Assembly: GCF_001026905.1 (NCBI RefSeq)
Contig: NZ_LAQL01000002.1
Location: forward strand, 248,001-312,000
Origin: Kiloniella spongiae
GTDB taxonomy: Bacteria; Pseudomonadota; Alphaproteobacteria; Kiloniellales; Kiloniellaceae
DNA length: 64,000 bases
Direction: 5' to 3'
In this document: piece by piece, positions 1-7,937 of the stretch
Layout of the letters: each line of letters starts with the position of its first letter
How positions within the stretch are numbered: position 1 is the first letter of the stretch
Notes under the pieces: generated by a model
Told to the model about the DNA's origin: nothing
Databases searched by the model: none
Seen by the model: only the letters and a program-made list of their open reading frames with translations
Position numbers and translations under genes: made by a program

Positions 1-92
1 GTTATACTCACTTAAGCGTAAAGGACGTAATTAAACTTATAGAATAAGATACCTAACTTATTTTATATGATTTAAACAGCTTTCAACCCCAA

Positions 93-121
93 TTGGAGAG
101 CTAACTTTGATGGCTCTCCAA
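93..121 (-). terminator. Hairpin overlapping the stop of the ITPase-kinase gene
   Basis: A perfect 9-bp inverted repeat (93-101 with 113-121, 11-base loop) overlaps the stop codon of the minus-strand gene ending at 101. There is no strong T run on either side, so it is a weak intrinsic terminator candidate or a 3'-end protecting hairpin. Confidence 0.35.
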
Positions 122-1792
122 CGTTTCGTTTAACTTCTTTTGATCAATCCAATTTATCAACTGGAATAACTCGCATAGCTTTAACCCACGTTTTGATAAT
201 GAATAACTCAGAAGCTTATCCTCAGTACTATCGTGACGTACAGCATGCTCAGGTAAACTTTTCAATGCACGGTTGGTATTATATTTTCGAACGGGCTTTA
301 TCTCTTTAGATGAAGAAAATTCAATTCTTTTAATAGCATCAGATATTTCTTCACAAGTAGCGATTTTTCCTAAACTCTCCAACCCCACAATACATCTCGG
401 TAACTCGCGATGAAAAACGTCTCGATCACTTGTTAAGAAGTCAAGTTTTCGAAAAATATTGCTAATTTTTTCATGATAGTCCCTCATAGATCCTTCATTC
501 GAGATTGTAATATCAGCGACGACCTCAGCGACACGTAACAATCCAAAACTAGCTTCCAGCTCATCATTGTTTTGAAAATCTTTAGGAGTACTACTAGCTG
601 ATGAGCGTGCTCTAGCAACATTTCTTCCGTACCTTGTACGCATATCAGCAGTCACATGAACAACTATTGTATTTGGAAATACTTTTAAATACTCCAAGAG
701 CTCTTCTGTCGTTCTTAACCCTGTCACTACAGTTATACAGTTATCACTCTCTCTACTGGTGTGATACTCAATAATTTCCTCAGCAACAGCTGCAAACCCT
801 ATACTTTCCAAAAAGTTAAAAGCATCTTGTCCATCGGCTATTTCGTACTCTGCTTTACTTGCTATTTCCCTAAGAACTGTAGATGCCTCAATATGCTGAA
901 TTATCAAGTTAGAGCCTGCGGAATTAAAGCGATGAAGATAATCACCAAACGTTGTTTTACCTGCACACTTCTCTCCAATAACAACGATATTATGATTTAG
1001 TTGTTTGAAGACATCTAATTCAAGTTGACTGGATTGAGAAGGCTCTTCATCAAAAGCCAACGTAGCTTCTGGTTGTTTCCGTAAAGAATAGTTTGTGGGC
1101 TTCAGGTTCATAGCAGCATTAAATTCATTTATGCGTTCTGCCAACATTAGAAGAGATTTCGCTCTAAAATCGTAATTTAATGACTCTTCAAATTCCATTT
1201 CCCCCAATCTTTTATCAGCTTCATCAGGGATCACCCAACCATTGAAAGTATCTGGTGTTAGCCAAGGGTATTGAGCATTAACGTTAAATCTAGGGGGTGT
1301 ATCTGCAACCACGCCTCTCGTCTCGCCATAAAAAAACATAGGTTCTGAAAGCGTTGGAATATGTAATGCTATATCAGACTTCACCGTAGCACTTCTATTG
1401 TTACCACGCTCTCTTAAAATTGCGTCTAGTTCTGAAAAGGATGTATCTTTAAACCACTCTTTAACTAACATACCAGGCACATCATCTTCACAGCTTAAAG
1501 CATCAATCCTCAAGGAAGTATCTTCGATAAAGAAGGCAGACTTCAACTCAACTTCTTCTTTTAATTGCTTGATTGCTTCTCTAAGAAGGTGCTTGGTGTT
1601 CTCTGAATAAGTCTCATCATATGGCTCTCTATGTGTAGAGTAATGACTGACTGATTGTCCCATTCTCCCAAAAACAGTTGTCGCTTGTAAAAATTTCTCA
1701 GGATTTGACGTGTAAAAATATACTTTCAACACCTTCTCATGGCGGTATGTATCATTATATGTCGGACGTATATTACGCAATTTTGAAGCCAT
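101..1792 (-). CDS. HAM1/ITPase-like pyrophosphatase fused to P-loop nucleotide-kinase-like domain
   Basis: Predicted 563 aa. Residues ~22-220 resemble the HAM1/RdgB non-canonical purine NTP pyrophosphatase family: SNPEK near 29-33, EDTSL near 90-94, PG near 106, and a FYGETRG strand. A second domain (~265-445) has a Walker A loop GEKCAGKT (273-280) and the look of dephospho-CoA/dNMP kinases. The last ~100 residues look like a winged helix. HAM1 enzymes hydrolyse NTPs to NMP and pyrophosphate; the kinase part would phosphorylate a nucleotide or nucleoside-like substrate. A TTG at 1807 is an alternative start; I chose the ATG at 1792. Either start overlaps the upstream GHMP gene, so translation is probably coupled. 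The domain fusion is unusual and the exact substrate is unknown. Confidence 0.8.
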   Translation of the reverse strand: MASKLRNIRPTYNDTYRHEKVLKVYFYTSNPEKFLQATTVFGRMGQSVSHYSTHREPYDETYSENTKHLLREAIKQLKEEVELKSAFFIEDTSLRIDALSCEDDVPGMLVKEWFKDTSFSELDAILRERGNNRSATVKSDIALHIPTLSEPMFFYGETRGVVADTPPRFNVNAQYPWLTPDTFNGWVIPDEADKRLGEMEFEESLNYDFRAKSLLMLAERINEFNAAMNLKPTNYSLRKQPEATLAFDEEPSQSSQLELDVFKQLNHNIVVIGEKCAGKTTFGDYLHRFNSAGSNLIIQHIEASTVLREIASKAEYEIADGQDAFNFLESIGFAAVAEEIIEYHTSRESDNCITVVTGLRTTEELLEYLKVFPNTIVVHVTADMRTRYGRNVARARSSASSTPKDFQNNDELEASFGLLRVAEVVADITISNEGSMRDYHEKISNIFRKLDFLTSDRDVFHRELPRCIVGLESLGKIATCEEISDAIKRIEFSSSKEIKPVRKYNTNRALKSLPEHAVRHDSTEDKLLSYSLSKRGLKLCELFQLINWIDQKKLNETLESHQS

Positions 1793-2747
1793 CGTTGTTA
1801 AATTCAACTACTTGGAAAAAATTTAAATCTTGAGAAGAAGCAATCTTATTAATACATTCAAAAGCGTCCCAATTCTCCTCCTCAAAGATAGCATAAATCA
1901 ATGGCCCCATACTACTCATGCCACTTGCCACACCATCAATTTGATTTAGTTTTTTGATCAACAATCCAACTTGATTTGGCTGATTTACGATTTCTCTACG
2001 CTTAAATCCTGTTGTTGATATCGTCGTAAGAGCTTCTTTAAATGTATCTATATCACGATTAATGATCGCCGGAATCAAACCATGATATACAGACGCCATA
2101 ACATCTAATACGTCACCTTTTGGGATAGGTGTATTCTTTTCAAAGAAATTTTTTTCATACTCTCCATAAATACACTCACCTTGCGCTGGTATCAAAAGTG
2201 CTACTCGCCATGAGGATGGAGCCAAAATTGTCTGAACCTTCAATGAAGGGAGAGCTTTTTTAGAAAAACTTGACGGAGAAAAAGTACTATCAGTTGTCCT
2301 TTTCTGACCTGCATCAACTACAACCCCTCCAGAGAAGAAAGAGTGTATTCCTACACCAGACGTCCCACCTCGTCCGGTCAGTTTTTGTAGCTCCTCAATT
2401 TCGAGATTCAATGAGAAGAACTTGTTGATCAGAAGTCCAATACACAAAGCAAGAGATGTAAAAGAGCCAAATCCTGAATGCGGGACAGGCGCTGAACAAA
2501 ACTTAATATTAAATCCAGCAAGCTGTTGATCGATTGCAAACTTCTCAACCAATGTATTCAGATCTTGTTTTTGAAAGTTGTCTAAGTACTCAAACCCCTG
2601 AAAAGAAATACCATCTCTACGATGAGAAATTTCAACTTCAGTACAAGGAGAGTTCAGAGCAAAGCCAATACCACCATACTTTCTCTGAGTTGCATCCCCA
2701 AGATCGATAAGAGAAACATGCACTCTACTTGGTGCTATTATTTTCAT
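1773..2747 (-). CDS. Beta-RFAP synthase-like GHMP family protein
   Basis: 324 aa. It resembles beta-ribofuranosylaminobenzene 5'-phosphate synthases (a GHMP-fold family best known from methanopterin synthesis). Visible family marks are PSRVHVSLIDL near the N-terminus, the glycine-rich GFGSFTS loop (~92-98), GRGGTSGVG (125-133), an SPSS segment (~157-160), and SSMGPLIYAIF near the C-terminus. Known enzymes join a PRPP-derived ribose phosphate to p-aminobenzoate; general GHMP proteins are small-molecule kinases. No other methanopterin gene is visible in the window. The start overlaps the stop of the membrane-protein gene (TAATG), and its 3' end overlaps the HAM1-kinase gene, so the three form one operon. 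A ribosylated metabolite as product is inference. Confidence 0.75.
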   Translation of the reverse strand: MKIIAPSRVHVSLIDLGDATQRKYGGIGFALNSPCTEVEISHRRDGISFQGFEYLDNFQKQDLNTLVEKFAIDQQLAGFNIKFCSAPVPHSGFGSFTSLALCIGLLINKFFSLNLEIEELQKLTGRGGTSGVGIHSFFSGGVVVDAGQKRTTDSTFSPSSFSKKALPSLKVQTILAPSSWRVALLIPAQGECIYGEYEKNFFEKNTPIPKGDVLDVMASVYHGLIPAIINRDIDTFKEALTTISTTGFKRREIVNQPNQVGLLIKKLNQIDGVASGMSSMGPLIYAIFEEENWDAFECINKIASSQDLNFFQVVEFNNDGFKIA

Positions 2748-3514
2748 TATATTTCTCGGGAAAAATCTTTACTCGTCCATATCGTCTCAAAATGATCAGC
2801 TAGTTGTTTATAAACAAAGCCTCCTTTTTGGGCCACGAAAGTCATAGTGTTTCTGCTTTGCTCTCCAATTAGATAAGGTCCCCAGAAAACTTCATCATCC
2901 ATTTTGAAAATATTCACTGATGGTAGAGCTCTCATATATCGTACCTGAAAATTTTTTTTATCAACCCCTTTAAGCCCCTGAAAATCAGAAACAAATTTAT
3001 TAATATCAGGTATAATCGTGTCAGTCGGGTTAGATTCTTCTATATCTCTTTGTTTGGCATAAGCTTCATCACACGAGGGCATCTTTGGATCCAACAAAAG
3101 TATTCTTATTTTTTTCGTCTTTGACCACTCAGCAAAGTTTTTCAAATGATCCTGTCTAAATTGAGAAAGTCCAAAGCCGATTACATCAATTTTATGGCTT
3201 TCCTTTATACGATTATCATACTCTTCTCGAATTCGAGTAGATCGCCCATTAAATGCATGAGAAAGCCCCGATAGACGAAGCGTTTCAAATTTATTCTTAA
3301 GATCATCATTCAAAAAAATATACAAGAATAGCACTACCCCAGTAGCACCAGTCGCTATGAAAGAAGTACCTATCCCTGATGCTAGTGCTTCCCCCAAGAA
3401 AGCTTTAAGTTGAGGAATATGCAGGAAAGCTACACCAGCAACAAAGATCAATGTATGAAGACTAAACCAGATATAACTAGTAGGTGATTGAAATAATCTT
3501 TTAAAAAATCCCAT
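2747..3514 (-). CDS. Two-helix membrane protein with PLD-like (catalytically degenerate) domain
   Basis: 255 aa from the ATG at 3514, which has a GGAG ribosome site; an in-frame upstream start at 3559 lacks one. Two hydrophobic helices (~13-32 and ~46-68) precede a soluble domain with the strands IDVIGFGL and IRILLLDP and a C-terminal block with PSVNIFKMDDEVFWGPYL and HFETIW. That pattern resembles PLD-like/DUF5919-type regions found in signalling and conflict proteins. No HxKxxxxD catalytic motif can be seen, so ligand binding rather than phosphodiester cleavage is likely. It is the first structural gene of the operon with the GHMP and HAM1-kinase genes and could be the membrane effector. 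That role is inferred. Confidence 0.65.
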   Translation of the reverse strand: MGFFKRLFQSPTSYIWFSLHTLIFVAGVAFLHIPQLKAFLGEALASGIGTSFIATGATGVVLFLYIFLNDDLKNKFETLRLSGLSHAFNGRSTRIREEYDNRIKESHKIDVIGFGLSQFRQDHLKNFAEWSKTKKIRILLLDPKMPSCDEAYAKQRDIEESNPTDTIIPDINKFVSDFQGLKGVDKKNFQVRYMRALPSVNIFKMDDEVFWGPYLIGEQSRNTMTFVAQKGGFVYKQLADHFETIWTSKDFSREI

Positions 3515-3667
3515 CAAACTCCGCCCAACTAGAAAAGTCTTCGAAACGAAACTACACACTCAGGCACGCCTTATTCTCCAAGCACACTGAACCTAATTAA
3601 GTAAGTTTTATGATGCTAAAGAAACACAATTTTTGCTAGAAAATTTTTTGCGTTTTCGATTCGAGCA

Positions 3668-3907
3668 TTATTCAGCTACGACTTTTAAAGCTTTTATGAC
3701 CTCTTGAGGATCAAGATCAATAAACTCACATAAATTTATCAGCTCAATTGTATCAATACGCCTTTGGCCGCTTTCTAATCGAGCAACAAAGGATTGATGT
3801 TCGTTTAATAAGTTTGCCAAATCTGCCTGCGTCAAACCAATTCGTTTACGTTGCTCGACAAGCAATTCAATCAATGCCCTATGTCGTTTTGAGTTTATCG
3901 TTTTCAC
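3668..3907 (-). CDS. XRE-family helix-turn-helix regulator
   Basis: 79 aa with GTG start preceded by an AGAGGG ribosome site. A Cro/CI-type HTH covers ~12-67: LTQADLANLL, then HQSFVARLESGQRRID, then LDPQEVI. It is a stand-alone DNA-binding domain. It lies 150 bases upstream of the membrane/GHMP/HAM1-kinase operon on the same strand and next to a perfect palindrome in its own promoter region, so it is probably the autoregulated repressor of that operon. Confidence 0.85.
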   Translation of the reverse strand: MKTINSKRHRALIELLVEQRKRIGLTQADLANLLNEHQSFVARLESGQRRIDTIELINLCEFIDLDPQEVIKALKVVAE

Positions 3908-3937
3908 CCAAGCACCCTCTCAAAGAAGGGGCTTTAA

Positions 3938-3958
3938 ATAATCTACTTTTTAGATTAT
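3938..3958. promoter_or_regulatory. Palindromic operator candidate
   Basis: A perfect 8+8 bp inverted repeat, ATAATCTA and TAGATTAT with a 5-base spacer, sits in the 96-base gap between the divergent XRE gene and the lipoprotein gene. A second, looser dyad (AATCA...TGATT) follows. The placement fits a binding site for the adjacent XRE protein. Confidence 0.5.
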
Positions 3959-4003
3959 CTTAAAATCAGATATTTTGATTCCCTATTAATCACAGGTGCT
4001 AGA

Positions 4004-4384
4004 ATGACAACAAAAACGATTTTGTTTATTGCAGGTTTAACCTTGCTCACAGGATGTGCAACACAGGCTAAATACAAGCAAATAGTTAACTCATGGATTG
4101 ATTACTCAGAAAGCAGCCTAATCAGTGAATGGGGGCCACCAATATCAACATACGAAAGCGGCGGATATAAATACCTCACTTATTCCAATAATCGTAATTT
4201 GCACTTGCCGGGAACATCTCCTAGCTATCAAACCACACTCATAGGCAGTACTGCCTACACCACCCCAATAGGTGGCTCTGCACCTGTAAACCTAGCCCTG
4301 CATTGCCAGACAACATTTCAAGTAGATAACAGAGGTATAATAAAAAGTGCACGTTGGCAGGGGAATAATTGCGTAGCAAAATGA
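4004..4384 (+). CDS. Small lipoprotein of unknown function
   Basis: 126 aa. A short signal peptide ends in the lipobox LLTGC (cleavage before Cys18), so the product should be anchored to a membrane facing the periplasm. The mature part has WGPP and YLTY stretches reminiscent of small outer-membrane-associated lipoproteins, and two further cysteines near the C-terminus. An AGGTG ribosome site precedes the ATG. It is divergent from the XRE gene. I do not recognise the family with confidence. Confidence 0.75.
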   Translation: MTTKTILFIAGLTLLTGCATQAKYKQIVNSWIDYSESSLISEWGPPISTYESGGYKYLTYSNNRNLHLPGTSPSYQTTLIGSTAYTTPIGGSAPVNLALHCQTTFQVDNRGIIKSARWQGNNCVAK

Positions 4385-4457
4385 AACACACGACAACTTA
4401 GAAATAGATCGTTGATTACATCATGGAAAAATTAATTTTAAAAGCTCTAGAATTCTC

Positions 4458-4715
4458 ATGATTATAATTGCAATTACTCTCTTCATATTGTCCATTCTTT
4501 GGTATGGACTTGATGGCTTTCCTTACGCTTTAGTGATTACATTTCTGTCGATTACCATAGGCATGCAACTATCTATAAAAGCTTTGGAAAGGCTCCCTCC
4601 TTTGGTTGAATATTTTATCGAGTGTTTTTTAGTGTGGGCTTGCCTTCTCTGTTTAATCTTCATAGGAAAATTTGTAATAGCATTTCTAAACCTTTCAATT
4701 ATAACAACTACCTAA
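4458..4715 (+). CDS. Small hydrophobic membrane protein
   Basis: 85 aa, almost entirely hydrophobic, with about three membrane helices. A 12-codon reading frame (4422-4459) ends in ATGA across this start, which could couple translation. The family is not recognised. It begins a run of same-strand genes up to 7505. Confidence 0.45.
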   Translation: MIIIAITLFILSILWYGLDGFPYALVITFLSITIGMQLSIKALERLPPLVEYFIECFLVWACLLCLIFIGKFVIAFLNLSIITTT

Positions 4716-4743
4716 ACTCCATCCGCCCAAGCAAAAGCTATAA

Positions 4744-5226
4744 ATGGTAGTAGTATTGATGACATTGATTCAAAAACCGCTAGATATCATCTCTGCGAGA
4801 AAAATCGCAAAAGCCTTTAGAGTAAGCTTCATGGAGACCGATTTATCGGATGCTGTAGGATCATTACCACACTTCCCTGAAGGCTGTTGCAATTGGAGCT
4901 CTTATATAATTGGACATTATTTAAAATACAAAAAAGGTTTAAACCCTCGCGAAATCATAGGTGAACGCTTCTATCCAGATGATTCCCTAGAGCACTCTTG
5001 GTTACTCGTTGATGATATCATTATAGATATTACTTCAGATCAATTCCCTGATAGCAATGCGGCTACATTAGTGAGCTACTCATCCTCGTGGCATGACAAA
5101 TGGAAAATCGTTGCCGACTATCCTATTTATAAAATCCACACTAAAGATATTGAAAACAACACAACGAAAATGAATGCTTCGCAGGCATATGAAGAAATCA
5201 TAAAGCACCTCAGATACCTAACTTAG
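4744..5226 (+). CDS. Papain/transglutaminase-like protein
   Basis: 160 aa. GCCNWSS (~47-53), EHSW (~83-86) and IIIDITSDQF (~92-101) give the Cys-His-Asp order typical of papain-like folds, with Cys48/49, His84 and Asp95 as candidate residues. It may be a peptidase or amidase. The ATG at 4759 is an alternative start; neither has a strong ribosome site. It lies between a membrane protein and a GIY-YIG nuclease on the same strand, 29 and 53 bases away, so these may be co-transcribed. Confidence 0.6.
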   Translation: MVVVLMTLIQKPLDIISARKIAKAFRVSFMETDLSDAVGSLPHFPEGCCNWSSYIIGHYLKYKKGLNPREIIGERFYPDDSLEHSWLLVDDIIIDITSDQFPDSNAATLVSYSSSWHDKWKIVADYPIYKIHTKDIENNTTKMNASQAYEEIIKHLRYLT

Positions 5227-5278
5227 TAAATTTAAATTTTAAGCTGGCAGTTAGAGCATGAAACTATAGGCACCACAT

Positions 5279-6091
5279 ATGCATTTATTTGATTTCATTT
5301 CCGTATCCTTCCCTCAAGCCACACCAGATACAACAAAACTGCACTTAGCTGTAAGAGATAATTATGGGCAAGATCCTTTAGATATCTATTTAGCTGGAGG
5401 TTTTGAAAAATGGCAAAGCTGGCAATCAAAGAGAAACTTTAACAGGGAACACATAGTTTCTCTCATACAACTAACTGAGACGAATTCGTGGTTATTTGCT
5501 GGCGCTTATAGATCAGTAAGCTGTATTTGGAATACTGATCACTTTGACTACAAAACACAGCCAATTGAACAACTAAATGAATACTCTGGTAGATTAAAAA
5601 TCGATTTCAATCGTCCTGGGCGACAATCCTATTTGAAAGCCGAGCGATGGGTTGACAGTCTATGTCTAAAAGAAATGTTACCCAAAAAAATGACTGTCAG
5701 AGAGTTCAGCGGATATTCTACCACAAAACTAAGTAAAGCTCATTTAGATATCATCATCCAACAGCAGATTAATAGCTGGTATAGCTCGTTATCTAACGTA
5801 TCTGGAGTATATTTAATAACTGACTTAAAAACAGGTAAACTCTATGTAGGAAGCGCAACAGGAGAAGAAGGCATTTGGCAACGCTGGACTGATTATTCAA
5901 AGAATGGTCACGGCACAAACACAGATCTAATAAAGATTTTAAATGACCATGGCTCGGATTACGCCAGTAATTTCCAATACACCATATTAGAAATTGCTGA
6001 TACTCACATGACATCTAAAGAAATCAAAAATCGTGAAACCTATTGGAAAGAAGTTCTTGGATCTAGAGAATTTGGATATAACGCTAATTAG
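5279..6091 (+). CDS. GIY-YIG nuclease family protein with N-terminal domain
   Basis: 270 aa. The C-terminal ~100 residues are a GIY-YIG nuclease: GVYLI (176-180), LYVGSA (188-193), catalytic-type Arg202 in the IWQRW segment, and Glu253 in RETYWKE, so the active site looks intact. The N-terminal ~165 residues are unassigned and may bind DNA. GIY-YIG enzymes cut DNA and occur in repair, homing and defence proteins. Its position among accessory genes in front of a DUF6602-like gene suggests a defence or mobile-element role. That part is inference. Confidence 0.8.
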   Translation: MHLFDFISVSFPQATPDTTKLHLAVRDNYGQDPLDIYLAGGFEKWQSWQSKRNFNREHIVSLIQLTETNSWLFAGAYRSVSCIWNTDHFDYKTQPIEQLNEYSGRLKIDFNRPGRQSYLKAERWVDSLCLKEMLPKKMTVREFSGYSTTKLSKAHLDIIIQQQINSWYSSLSNVSGVYLITDLKTGKLYVGSATGEEGIWQRWTDYSKNGHGTNTDLIKILNDHGSDYASNFQYTILEIADTHMTSKEIKNRETYWKEVLGSREFGYNAN

Positions 6092-6164
6092 CTGCCATCA
6101 TCGACATTACTACTAAATCAAAGCTCCTAAAACACTCATACATCTGTTTATGTAAGGAAAGAAT

Positions 6165-7094
6165 ATGTTTTACCAAGAATTACTTGAAAACATTTCTTCT
6201 GACTTCAAATCTAAATTTAATGCAATTGAGGCTGAACATAATTTTGATTCAGGTCCAGAATTTGAAATAGCTCTTTGTGAAGTGCTCCAAACCTATCTAC
6301 CAAATAAGCTAGGAGTATGCCGCGGGTTTATAATGAACTCTATAGGTGAATGTGCTGGTGATGACATCATTATTTACGACAAGAGTACACACCCTACACT
6401 TAGAAACTTGGGACATGATAACTTTAGTAGAAAACAGAAAATCCCCGTTGAAGCTGTTTACGCATACATAGAAGCTAAAAACACACTCTACCTTAAGGGT
6501 AGTAATAGAAACAATCTAATAGATACCCTCAAGCAAATCAATAAAGTTAGATTGCTTCTCGAAAGTAGAGCCCCCTTAAAATTAAATACGTTTAATGGAG
6601 CGACATTAAACGGCTTTGAGGTTAGCAGTAAACCAGGATGGCCTAATATAAAAAACCCGCCATTCACAACAATATGGGCACGACAGGTAAAGCTTGAAAA
6701 AAGCTCAAATCCAATTCTCGAATACACTGACATTCTTAAGTATACCCACGAAAGTCTAGCGGAAGAAATAACTAGACGAATATCTTTAGGTGATGTCCCC
6801 AATAGTATTGGAGCAAAATTTGAGACCGATTTGTTGCAGTCTATTTTTGTCTCTATAGATTGCATTGTTTTAGGTAACGACGCTATAGCGTTACCTATAG
6901 AAGGAGATGACTATCAAAGCCCCTTCTATTTAGATGGAAAGAGATACGTCTTAAACAAAGTCTCTCACGGAACAGCATTTGGAGTAGGCTTAATAGCTAT
7001 CAATGAAGCAATAAATTGGATTGAGTTAACGCCGATAAACTGGGGTACAGTAATTGCCCACGGTTTAGGCTGGAACATCAAACCTAAGGATTAG
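6165..7094 (+). CDS. DUF6602-like protein, possible PD-(D/E)xK nuclease-type fold
   Basis: 309 aa with an AAGGAAAG ribosome site. The first half matches the pattern I know from DUF6602: FEIALCEVL, then LPNKLGVCRGFI, then GDDIIIYD, then IPVEAVYAYIEAKNTL. The spaced acidic residues and EAK resemble the core of restriction-like nucleases, but catalysis is not proven. The C-terminal half has no assignment. It follows the GIY-YIG gene by 73 bases and probably shares its transcript. Confidence 0.65.
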   Translation: MFYQELLENISSDFKSKFNAIEAEHNFDSGPEFEIALCEVLQTYLPNKLGVCRGFIMNSIGECAGDDIIIYDKSTHPTLRNLGHDNFSRKQKIPVEAVYAYIEAKNTLYLKGSNRNNLIDTLKQINKVRLLLESRAPLKLNTFNGATLNGFEVSSKPGWPNIKNPPFTTIWARQVKLEKSSNPILEYTDILKYTHESLAEEITRRISLGDVPNSIGAKFETDLLQSIFVSIDCIVLGNDAIALPIEGDDYQSPFYLDGKRYVLNKVSHGTAFGVGLIAINEAINWIELTPINWGTVIAHGLGWNIKPKD

Positions 7095-7190
7095 CTTACA
7101 TATAATCGCACTACTCCAAAAGTTCACATAGCTAAGATAAAATAGATCACATCCCACCTTACAAGCCCACACGTCAAAAGGGTAATTATC

Positions 7191-7219
7191 TTGACACAAC
7201 CGTAAAAAGTGCATTCAAA
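7191..7219 (+). promoter_or_regulatory. Possible sigma-70 promoter
   Basis: TTGACA at 7191-7196, a 17-base spacer and TTCAAA at 7214-7219, just ahead of the small secreted-protein gene at 7248. The -35 box is perfect and the -10 box is poor. Confidence 0.35.
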
Positions 7220-7247
7220 TCTCTCATAGAGATAAAGGAATGAAAAA

Positions 7248-7505
7248 TTGAAGAAATCACTTATTGCCTGCAGCTTAATCCTAGTAACTCTTCCCAGCTT
7301 TGCAGCTCAAAGCAAAAGCTATTCGATGTCCTTTGATCAGTGCCTAAAATCCATCCGAAATATATCAAGTAAACTGGGTATCGCCCCTATCAACATAGTT
7401 GAAACAAACGAAGTTCGAGTTGTTCGTTTCCTTACATCAGATGGATCAGTATTAGTTACATGTTCTCGACCAGACCAAAAACAAGTGATAACAGTTAGCG
7501 ACTAA
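7248..7505 (+). CDS. Small secreted protein
   Basis: 85 aa with TTG start behind an AAGGA site; the nearby ATG at 7240 hits a stop after three codons. A clear signal peptide (cleavage after PSFAA) leaves a ~65-residue mature domain with two cysteines that could form a disulfide. The family is not recognised; the product is probably periplasmic. It is the last intact gene of the plus-strand run. Confidence 0.6.
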   Translation: MKKSLIACSLILVTLPSFAAQSKSYSMSFDQCLKSIRNISSKLGIAPINIVETNEVRVVRFLTSDGSVLVTCSRPDQKQVITVSD

Positions 7506-7536
7506 TTGACATCGCATCTTAAATAATAGCTCTCAC

Positions 7537-7881
7537 GTGCTAACAATCTCATTTCGCGAATATGCAAACAACCAAATCAGAAAGTGGGCTAAGCAACCAT
7601 ACACAGTAAATTTCGTATCATCCCAAAGAGAAACAGGATCAGTACAAATAGGTGGGAGCTATATGGAGAGCTTTGAAGCAGTCGTAAACCCAACAGTAAT
7701 CAACACAGCAATCTAAGACATCAATGGGTTGAAGTTTGTCATTCAAGAATTGAGTGGTGGAGATGAAAACTTCATATACATAGCCGTTGAGAATAAAACT
7801 AAAGCTGGCTATAAATTCTCACAGAAACAAGCATCAAAGCACATAGGTGCTGTCATTGAGAAGTGTGAGATAAAACTATAA
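7537..7881 (+). pseudogene. Small gene interrupted by one in-frame stop
   Basis: A frame that is protein-like throughout runs from GTG 7537 to TAA 7879 and is broken only by TAA at 7714-7716. The first part reads ISFREYANNQIRKWAKQPY and ends VNPTVINTAI; the second reads GGDENFIYIAVENKTKAGY and ends EKCEIKL. Together they would give a ~114-residue protein of unknown family. The even composition on both sides of the stop argues for a recent nonsense mutation or an assembly error rather than chance. Confidence 0.5.
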
Positions 7882-7937
7882 ATAGAATCAAGAAAAGATT
7901 TAAAAAGCGCAAATAGGACCGTAATTACTTATTACAA

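Noticed and set aside
1773-2747. Assignment of the GHMP protein to methanopterin synthesis
   Set aside because: The family resemblance is real but no other methanopterin gene is visible, and the neighbours are conflict-type genes.
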